A stretch of DNA of 5,026 bases from contig JAGHCZ010000013.1 in the NCBI GenBank assembly GCA_021160205.1, positions 1-5,026 on the forward strand, in the 5' to 3' direction. A program made the position numbers and the translations under genes. The notes beneath the pieces were generated by a model. That model searched no databases and was not told the origin of the DNA. It saw nothing but the letters and a program-made list of their open reading frames with translations. How positions within the stretch are numbered: the stretch's first letter is position 1; every line of letters starts with the position of its first letter. This DNA is from Nitrososphaerota archaeon. Lineage in GTDB: Archaea; Thermoproteota; Nitrososphaeria_A; Caldarchaeales; Wolframiiraptoraceae. Of this stretch, positions 1-5,026 are shown in pieces.

Positions 1-493
1 AATAATAAGTGTGCGATACGGAAATGTTTCTCCCAGAGCCCGCCAGCGGAGTGCTTCCGTCACCTAGATCCAGAATCCAATCTATGGGCTCTATTCCATT
101 TTCCACTTTGGCTGAGAGCTTTATCGTCAGCGGAGCTACTCCGGATTTAGGCTGAATCTCCAAAGTAGCGGTGGGAGGAGGAACTATAGAAATCTTAGTC
201 GACGCGTGGCCTTTCACACCACTATATTCTTTGACGGTCACCTTTACTTCGAAATCTCCAGGTGAAGCATAGCGGTGAAGATATTTTCTGCTTCCGGAGC
301 TAAACGGGCTCATATGCGTTTCCGAGCTTCCATCTCCCCAATCGATGATAAACATTATCGGAGGAGAAAATCCTGACCAAAAAATCTCCACCGAAGTTAT
401 TGACCCAATATAGCTCTTATCCGTGGAGGCCCTGCACGAAACGGTTGCCTCGGATTTTTGCTCAGAATCTTTATGCGGAGCGTGGTCAGGCAT
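1..493 (-). CDS. PKD-domain protein, N-terminal part (3' end outside window)
   Basis: An open reading frame runs from ATG at 493 to the left edge, giving 164 residues with no stop, so the C-terminus is missing. The protein has two PKD-like (polycystic kidney disease, Ig-like beta-sandwich) repeats. The first is at about residues 17-105, with the hallmark WGDGS at 52-56 and an HRY...PGDFEVKVTV strand pair at 73-87. A VPPP linker follows. The second begins near residue 109, with LGDGS at 143-147 and HTYY at 161-164, where the window ends. PKD domains usually serve binding or spacing in cell-surface or secreted proteins. Here no signal peptide or membrane helix is visible: the first 25 residues are polar and charged, and an in-frame stop (524-526) excludes a longer N-terminus. 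The ATG has GGAGGT seven bases upstream, so the start is well supported. A membrane anchor or enzyme domain could lie beyond the edge. The biological role is unknown. Confidence 0.85.
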   Translation of the reverse strand, partial: MPDHAPHKDSEQKSEATVSCRASTDKSYIGSITSVEIFWSGFSPPIMFIIDWGDGSSETHMSPFSSGSRKYLHRYASPGDFEVKVTVKEYSGVKGHASTKISIVPPPTATLEIQPKSGVAPLTIKLSAKVENGIEPIDWILDLGDGSTPLAGSGRNISVSHTYY

Positions 494-500
494 AACTGCC

Positions 501-506
501 ACCTCC
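501..506 (-). promoter_or_regulatory. Shine-Dalgarno site of the PKD gene
   Basis: GGAGGT on the minus strand sits seven bases before the ATG at 493. It decides the start: alternative in-frame GTG (502) and TTG (508) codons overlap or precede it and have no site of their own. Confidence 0.7.
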
Positions 507-509
507 AAG

Positions 510-545
510 ATAATTTCTATACTCTACGATTAAATATAATCATTA
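510..545 (-). promoter_or_regulatory. Probable archaeal TATA-type promoter of the PKD gene
   Basis: The 72-bp gap between the rad50 stop and the PKD start is the only sizeable intergenic space fully inside the window. On the minus strand it holds the AT-rich element ATTATATTTA (540-531), similar to an archaeal TATA box. Transcription starting about 25 bases downstream would begin near 510, leaving a short leader that contains the GGAGGT site. The element is embedded in a short inverted repeat, GATTA-N4-TAATC (528-541). No clear U-run terminator for rad50 is seen here, so read-through from the upstream operon is also possible. The call rests on composition and spacing only. Confidence 0.45.
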
Positions 546-565
546 ACCCCGAGCTCTTGGAGGAA

Positions 566-2965
566 CTAAGCGATTTCAGCTTCCAGACGCGAGTATCCCT
601 CCTCGAGGACTAGATGATATACCTGATCCGCCGCCTCCTCAACTTCGGCGTCATGAGTGACGATAATCGCTTGAGGTATGAGCCCCCTATCGCGCCTAAA
701 GTTCGTGAGCAATTTTATCAACTCTCTCCTTCTCTCAGGATCTAAATGAGTTGTCGGCTCATCCATTAATATGCATTCCATCTTGTCCCCCGTTAAAGCT
801 GCGGCTACGCCGAGCCGAAGGCAGATCGCTATAGACGTTTTCTCACCTCCGCTAAGCGCGTCTATTGACTGCTCTCCCATAGGTCCATAAACATACACAT
901 TATAATCGTCATCCAGTCTTAGATCGCTGTACGCTATCGTGAAAAATCGGAGAAACCTCCTCGCATAATGCTCTATGCTTTTCCTCGCAGCGGCTCGCGC
1001 ATATCGCTGAACTCCATCTTTTCCAAAGCAGCTCCTAACGGCCTTTAAAAGCGTCAAATAACGCTCCAAAAACTTTACCCGCATCTTCGCGAGCTCCGAT
1101 TCGGCGAGCTCTTTCTCCAGCTTCTCACGGTCTTTCCTAAGCGAATCCATCTTCTGCGTTAGGGTCGCTAGCTCGGATTTTTTCTCCGCTAGCTCTTGAT
1201 TGAGCTTGTCAAGCTCCTCCACCGCTTTTTGATATTCAACCGGGTCATATCCGATTTTCGCCAGTTCTGATTCCAGCCTTCTTCTTTCATCTTTCATTTC
1301 CTTTAATTCCGATGAAATTCTATGAATGCCCGCGGAAACGCTTTGAGGTGAGCCAAGCTTCTCGATCACTACTTTTTCTTTCTCATATTCTTCCAATAAT
1401 TTCCTTAGGTCTCTCATTTTTTCGTTTTTCTCGTTGAGGATCAAGGAGTGCTTGTCTAGATTTTCATCAACATCTCCGAGATGTTTCAACTCTTCTTCGA
1501 TTTTGTTTAACTCATCTCGTAATGAACGATATTTTTCTAAGGATGATTTGAATAGCTCCGGATCAATTTTAGAGAGCTCCTCCAGAAGCGAGCTCACTTT
1601 CTCGCATTTAAGAGATGCTTCATCGATCTTATTCGTTAGGCTTTCGATTTTTGCATCGACTTCTCCAAGTTCCCTTTTTAGATCTCGCAGAACTTTTTCC
1701 TTATGATCCGGGGTTAGGGGGCGCTTGCAGGTGGGGCAAATCTCGGCCCCAGATTCTATCTCTTCTATGTTCATCAAGCATGACTTCTTTCTTCCTTGAA
1801 GTTCTCCCATTTTTTCCGCGAGCCTTTGTAGATCGCTTCTGAGCTGTGATTCTAGTTTCTTATATTTGTACAAGGTTGATTGGAAAACTTCGACGAAGTT
1901 TTCTTCGGCGACTTCTATCTCTATATGTTGTCTCAATTTTTTCAAATACTCTCTGATGATCTCTCTCAAAGATTTGGCTTCGTTCTCCATTCTCTCTTTA
2001 TCCTTAATGAGGAGCTCTTTTTTCTTCAACGCGTTTTTCAGCTCTTCAACCTTTTTCTCAATATCTTGAATTTCTCTCTCAAGAGATGAATATTCTTCGC
2101 GGATTTTTTCCAGCTCGTTGATTCTTTCTTGAGCTTTTTGCACGAGCTCTAGCTCCTTGCGTTTACCGTTAAGCTCCTGCTCTTTTACAGCTATCTTCCG
2201 CTCCAGGTCGGTTATTCTTTCTTTCAGGCCCTCATATTTTCTTCGCTTTTCATCGATCAACCTAATTTTCTCTCGGGCTTCATTTATTTTCGACCTGTTT
2301 TCAGAGAGCTCGGCCTTAGTTAATCTAACGCTTTCCTGAAGCTCGCCTCTTTCTTTTTCGATTTCGTTTAGCTGTTTTTTGATTTCTTCTTCTTTTTCGG
2401 CCTTTTCAGCGTGCTTTCGAAGTTTTTCTTCGATTACGCTTATCGGAGTTCGCAGGTTTTCCCAGATCTTTTCCAATGAGTCTATTCCGAGGAGCTTTGA
2501 CATGATCTCTTTTCTCTCCGCGGGTCTTACTTCTAGGAACTTGGCGATCTCACCTTGTCTCACGTAAGCCGCGTTGAGGAAGATGTCTCGAGATATTCCG
2601 ATGATTTTCTCGATTTCGGGTACCGCGGTTCTTTCTCCTACATCGATGAATATTTTGGATCCAGAGGTTAGGTCTCTGAGAGTTGCGAGGGCTCTTTTCT
2701 TCTTCCCAATTCTCCACGTTATTTCGTAAGTTCTTCCACCCGAGCTGAATACGAGCTGTACTTGAGCCGAAGCGGCTCTTCTGTTTATGATGTTTTCATC
2801 CTTCCCCCTGCTATGCTCTTTAAATAACGCGTAGGAGATGCCGTCGAATATCGATGTTTTCCCCGCACCATTTCTTCCGATTATCACGGTGAGCCCGGGA
2901 GGAAATTCTATCGAAGTATCTTTATGGGAGACGAAGTTCTTCAGCTTAACGTGGTGTATCCTCAT
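566..2965 (-). CDS. rad50: Rad50 DNA double-strand break repair ATPase
   Basis: Rad50 is the SMC-like ATPase of the Mre11-Rad50 complex. ATP binding joins two heads on DNA, and hydrolysis controls Mre11 nuclease access to broken ends. In the 799-residue product the N-terminal half-head has Walker A GRNGAGKT (30-37) and a Q-loop glutamine in YVRQGEI (Q137). A long Glu/Lys/Leu-rich coiled coil follows (about 175-400). The zinc hook CPTC (C410, C413; codons at 1736-1738 and 1727-1729) joins two Rad50 molecules. The returning coiled coil spans about 420-635. The C-terminal half-head has the ABC signature LSGGEKTS (704-711), Walker B CILMDEP (731-737, catalytic E736), the LD of the D-loop (741-742) and the H-loop VTHD (H771). 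All catalytic motifs are intact. The length is somewhat below the roughly 850-1000 residues of well-known archaeal Rad50 proteins. The ATG overlaps the mre11 stop (ATGA), indicating translational coupling; the stop is TAG at 566-568. Identity is near certain. Confidence 0.98.
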   Translation of the reverse strand: MRIHHVKLKNFVSHKDTSIEFPPGLTVIIGRNGAGKTSIFDGISYALFKEHSRGKDENIINRRAASAQVQLVFSSGGRTYEITWRIGKKKRALATLRDLTSGSKIFIDVGERTAVPEIEKIIGISRDIFLNAAYVRQGEIAKFLEVRPAERKEIMSKLLGIDSLEKIWENLRTPISVIEEKLRKHAEKAEKEEEIKKQLNEIEKERGELQESVRLTKAELSENRSKINEAREKIRLIDEKRRKYEGLKERITDLERKIAVKEQELNGKRKELELVQKAQERINELEKIREEYSSLEREIQDIEKKVEELKNALKKKELLIKDKERMENEAKSLREIIREYLKKLRQHIEIEVAEENFVEVFQSTLYKYKKLESQLRSDLQRLAEKMGELQGRKKSCLMNIEEIESGAEICPTCKRPLTPDHKEKVLRDLKRELGEVDAKIESLTNKIDEASLKCEKVSSLLEELSKIDPELFKSSLEKYRSLRDELNKIEEELKHLGDVDENLDKHSLILNEKNEKMRDLRKLLEEYEKEKVVIEKLGSPQSVSAGIHRISSELKEMKDERRRLESELAKIGYDPVEYQKAVEELDKLNQELAEKKSELATLTQKMDSLRKDREKLEKELAESELAKMRVKFLERYLTLLKAVRSCFGKDGVQRYARAAARKSIEHYARRFLRFFTIAYSDLRLDDDYNVYVYGPMGEQSIDALSGGEKTSIAICLRLGVAAALTGDKMECILMDEPTTHLDPERRRELIKLLTNFRRDRGLIPQAIIVTHDAEVEEAADQVYHLVLEEGYSRLEAEIA

Positions 2966-4086
2966 TTCTTCTCAGCCTCCTCAGCGCGTCTCAGGATGAT
3001 GCGTTCCATTTCTTCAGCTCCACCGGATATGAATGATTCATAGATAGAAACAGCGAATTCTATCTCCTCTTCTTTGAATCCCTTCATCGACATGTATTCC
3101 CGTATCATCGATCTGAGATCTAGACTTGGGGCTTTCTCGAGTTCGAGTTCCTCTTCTTCCTCGATTATTTCATGCCTATGATATAGAACTCTTCCAGATA
3201 ATTTGTTCTGTATTTTCCGAAAAATATAGCCCCTATCCATGGCCTTGCCCTTAATTCTGAAATGAACTATGGGCTTCTTCTTTTCTTTGGAGCTCCACTC
3301 AACGATTTCTTGAAGAGCTTCTTCCAGCTCCTTAGCATCAACTTCGATTAGCTTCTGAGGCCTGATCGATTCCAAGTTTATCTCCTGTATGATCGGCTCA
3401 TCTTCCGAAAAATCTATCAAGAGGAATCCTTTTCCATTTTTCATCCAAGAATTAATCTCGATTATCGATAGGATTTCGATCGACCCCGGATAAGCGGCGG
3501 CCGCTCCGTTTTTAGATAAAATTTTTCTCTCATGTTCATGGCCTAAGGCATAGTAGCTGTAGCCCGTCGGCAAGCTCTCAAATCCTATTTCAGGTCTGTA
3601 GGCGGGGACGTGAGCTAGCAGAATCTTCTTTTTAGAAACCGCGTCGGCTTCCGCGGCAAGTTTTCTCAATTTCTTTAACGCGTTTTTCATCGAGCTCGGA
3701 GGTGTTCTGTCTAATCCGGTCACGGCGATATTTTCCGACTTGATCTCGGCGTTTTTTAAGCCCACGTGTTTTGAGATGTTTTCTAGGATCGCCGTTGGAG
3801 GCAGCTCGCTGAGCCTCCTAGGTAGCTCATGGTCTCCTAGTACGTGAAAGATCTCTGTTCCCATCTTTTTGAGGGCTAAAAGCTGCTTCCTGGCGTTCAT
3901 CAGCGCTTTAATGGGGGGTTTGGGGGAATCGAAGAGATCCCCCGAGATTAATAGAATTTTGATGTGTTCTTTCTTCATTAGTTCAATGGCTTCTTCAAAT
4001 GCTTGGTAAATGTCGTCTTCTCTTTCTCTTAGGCCATATTGCGCGTATCCGAGGTGGACATCCGCTATATGGGCGATCAAAACCAT
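2962..4086 (-). CDS. mre11: Mre11 DNA repair nuclease (metallophosphoesterase)
   Basis: Mre11 is the Mn-dependent exo/endonuclease of the Mre11-Rad50 complex, which trims DNA double-strand break ends in preparation for recombination. The 374-residue product opens with the calcineurin-like phosphoesterase core. Motif I is ADVHLG (D9, H11). Motif II is SGDLFD (D50). Motif III is GDHELPRR (D85, H86), motif IV is LLAHV (H159) and motif V is LGHEH (H183, H185), followed by YPGS (199-202). Residues of about 210-300 match the capping domain. An acidic linker (about 306-318) leads to a C-terminal helical part (about 322-374), the expected Rad50-binding region. Motif III has Asp where most Mre11 proteins have Asn. 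The start ATG lies one base after the stop of the ADP-ribosylglycohydrolase gene and has its own strong Shine-Dalgarno site. Its 3' end overlaps rad50 by four bases, so the two subunits are clearly co-expressed. Identity is very secure. Confidence 0.97.
   Translation of the reverse strand: MVLIAHIADVHLGYAQYGLREREDDIYQAFEEAIELMKKEHIKILLISGDLFDSPKPPIKALMNARKQLLALKKMGTEIFHVLGDHELPRRLSELPPTAILENISKHVGLKNAEIKSENIAVTGLDRTPPSSMKNALKKLRKLAAEADAVSKKKILLAHVPAYRPEIGFESLPTGYSYYALGHEHERKILSKNGAAAAYPGSIEILSIIEINSWMKNGKGFLLIDFSEDEPIIQEINLESIRPQKLIEVDAKELEEALQEIVEWSSKEKKKPIVHFRIKGKAMDRGYIFRKIQNKLSGRVLYHRHEIIEEEEELELEKAPSLDLRSMIREYMSMKGFKEEEIEFAVSIYESFISGGAEEMERIILRRAEEAEKK
2976..2982 (-). promoter_or_regulatory. 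Shine-Dalgarno site of rad50 inside the mre11 3' end
   Basis: GAGGAGG on the minus strand lies ten bases before the rad50 ATG at 2965 and is read as codons near the end of mre11. Together with the ATGA overlap it supports coupled translation of the two subunits. Confidence 0.55.
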
Positions 4087-4087
4087 G

Positions 4088-4999
4088 TTAAACCCCTCCT
4101 CGAAGCCTCAGCTTTAATTCGCAAAGCTTCCTAGCAAGATTTTCAATGTATTCTCTATTCTCCAATTTTTTGGGCAAATCTCCCGGAAGCACCTCCCATC
4201 CTTTGTGAGCTCCAGCTATCGCGCCTGCCATGCAAGCTATAGTGTCTACATCTCCCTTGAGGCTTATCGCGAACCGGATCGTTTCAAGAGGGTCTTGCTT
4301 TCTAAGATAGCAGTAGATAGCCGTGGGAACCGAGTTAAATGATTCAACGCCGTTGCCCAGCTCTTTAACGATCTCCCGCCTCGAGGTCTCTCGCTGCACG
4401 AGCTTCATAACCGTCTTCAACTTATATTGATAGATCTCGCTCGAAGAAATGACAATCAATTGCTCCACGAATTCCACCGGATCAATTACTTGATTCGCGG
4501 CGATCCCGACCGCCTTGGACACGCTGAAGGCCTCCAACATCGCGCCTTCAACCGCTAATGGGTGATTATGCGTGGGTTTACAAGATGCTTTGACGGCGGC
4601 TTTTAAAGCCTGGAAATTATCGTGGAAAAACAATCCAATAGGGGCGATTCTCATCGCCGCGCCGTTTCCGTATGATCCGCCTGGGTAAAGCTTTCTATCC
4701 AGCTCTAGAGGCCCCATTCCCTTTTTGATCAGCTTGAATATTTTCGGCGGCCCAGGTCCATAGCCCCTCCAAGGTTCTTGGTCATATTTTTCGATGAACT
4801 TCCAAGCTAGCTTTTGAGGGTTTATTTTTCCATCGCTTTCAATTAGTGCTTCAGCTATGGCGATCATCATGGCTGTATCGTCGGTGTATTTCAGGAGTTC
4901 GCGATTGCCTCTTACATGAAAGCTCGCGCCCATAGAATCTCCTAAGGCGGCGGACAACATCGACCCGATAAACTTAGAGCACAGCTCTTGTGGGCGCAT
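4088..4999 (-). CDS. ADP-ribosylglycohydrolase (ARH/DraG family)
   Basis: The product should be a Mg-dependent hydrolase that removes ADP-ribose from a target, as DraG does for dinitrogenase reductase and ARH1/ARH3 do for arginine- or serine-linked ADP-ribose. The substrate here cannot be told from sequence. The 303 residues match the family's usual single-domain all-helical length. Visible motifs are GDSMG (20-24); YTDDT (38-42), whose T39, D40 and D41 match metal-binding positions; GYGPGPP (79-85); GNGAAMR (111-117); THNHPLA (143-149); and GDVDT (249-253), whose D250, D252 and T253 match the second metal-binding cluster. A Gly/Ala-rich AGAIAGAHKG segment (258-267) follows. No signal peptide or membrane helix is seen, so a cytoplasmic enzyme is expected. 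The start is the ATG at 4999, about ten residues before the first motif as is typical, with a weak GGAG four bases upstream. The frame stays open to the window edge, so a slightly longer N-terminus cannot be excluded. It is the first visible gene of the mre11-rad50 cluster. Confidence 0.93.
   Translation of the reverse strand: MRPQELCSKFIGSMLSAALGDSMGASFHVRGNRELLKYTDDTAMMIAIAEALIESDGKINPQKLAWKFIEKYDQEPWRGYGPGPPKIFKLIKKGMGPLELDRKLYPGGSYGNGAAMRIAPIGLFFHDNFQALKAAVKASCKPTHNHPLAVEGAMLEAFSVSKAVGIAANQVIDPVEFVEQLIVISSSEIYQYKLKTVMKLVQRETSRREIVKELGNGVESFNSVPTAIYCYLRKQDPLETIRFAISLKGDVDTIACMAGAIAGAHKGWEVLPGDLPKKLENREYIENLARKLCELKLRLRGGV
4093..4100 (-). promoter_or_regulatory. Shine-Dalgarno site of mre11 inside the upstream gene
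   Basis: AGGAGGGG on the minus strand overlaps the last codons (Arg-Gly-Gly-Val) of the ADP-ribosylglycohydrolase gene; its GGAGG core ends eight bases before the mre11 ATG at 4086. With the TAA-C-ATG junction this supports joint transcription and coupled translation. Confidence 0.7.
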
Positions 5000-5026
5000 C
5001 CAGCTCCACGATAAATAATAATGATG
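5000..5026 (-). promoter_or_regulatory. Upstream region of the ADP-ribosylglycohydrolase gene with weak ribosome binding site
   Basis: GGAG on the minus strand (5007-5004) lies only four bases before the ATG, a close and weak Shine-Dalgarno match. An AT-rich stretch (5011-5026, TTATTATTTAT on the minus strand) resembles a TATA element. It is too near the ATG to be its promoter, because a start 25 bases downstream would fall inside the gene. The true operon promoter is probably to the right of the window. Confidence 0.25.

Noticed and set aside
494..565. A terminator hairpin after rad50 around the GAGCTC at 551-556.
   Set aside because: The dyad is imperfect with almost no loop and is not followed by a U-run on the transcript strand.
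551..2350. Frequent GAGCTC/AGCTC words that look like a dispersed repeat.
   Set aside because: Within rad50 they are mostly Glu-Leu or Leu-Glu type codon pairs of the coiled coil, with no regular spacing and no conserved flanks.
1434..2567. Several plus-strand open frames (for example 1434-1706, 1615-1842, 1866-2069, 2157-2339, 2379-2567).
   Set aside because: They lie opposite the Rad50 coiled coil. Their Ser/Phe/Leu-rich products are what reversed Glu, Lys and Leu codons give, and they match no recognised motif.
4088..4112. The ADP-ribosylglycohydrolase ends in LRLRGG plus Val, almost identical to the C-terminus of ubiquitin.
   Set aside because: The rest of the protein has no ubiquitin fold, an extra Val follows the Gly-Gly, and the Arg-Gly-Gly-Val codons are the mre11 Shine-Dalgarno sequence, which explains them.
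5010..5026. Plus-strand ATGATG after an AT-rich stretch at the right edge, as the start of a divergent gene.
   Set aside because: There is no Shine-Dalgarno sequence before it and only six bases of possible coding sequence, so it cannot be supported.

Overview
The window reads as a compact archaeal locus. Four genes lie on the minus strand and are transcribed from right to left, with almost no spacing between the first three. The archaeal assignment rests on several signs: adjacent genes for the archaeal-type Mre11 nuclease and Rad50 SMC-like ATPase, strong GGAGG Shine-Dalgarno sequences, a TATA-like element instead of bacterial -35/-10 boxes, and a purine-rich, Glu/Lys-rich coding strand as is common in thermophiles. 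Mre11 resembles the type known from Methanocaldococcus more than bacterial SbcD. The exact lineage cannot be fixed from the sequence; a TACK-type or other uncultured thermophilic archaeon is a guess.

Layout from right to left in transcription order: (1) 4999-4088, an ADP-ribosylglycohydrolase (ARH/DraG family) with all main family motifs. (2) 4086-2962, mre11, starting one base after the previous stop. (3) 2965-566, rad50, starting inside the mre11 stop codon (ATGA overlap). (4) After a 72-bp gap with a probable promoter, 493 to the left edge, the 5' part of a gene for a protein with two PKD-type beta-sandwich domains; its end lies outside the window. Nothing convincing is coded on the plus strand.

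Mre11 and Rad50 form the complex that senses and processes DNA double-strand breaks. Rad50 carries the ATPase head motifs at both ends, a long coiled coil and a CPTC zinc hook. Mre11 carries the metallophosphoesterase motifs, with one altered metal-ligand position (GDHE where GNHD/GNHE is usual). The usual archaeal partners HerA and NurA are not in the window. Their place next to mre11 is taken by a gene whose product should remove ADP-ribose from a protein, nucleic acid or small molecule. The tight coupling suggests, but does not prove, a link between ADP-ribosylation and break repair in this organism. The PKD gene appears to be a separate transcription unit and is probably unrelated to repair.
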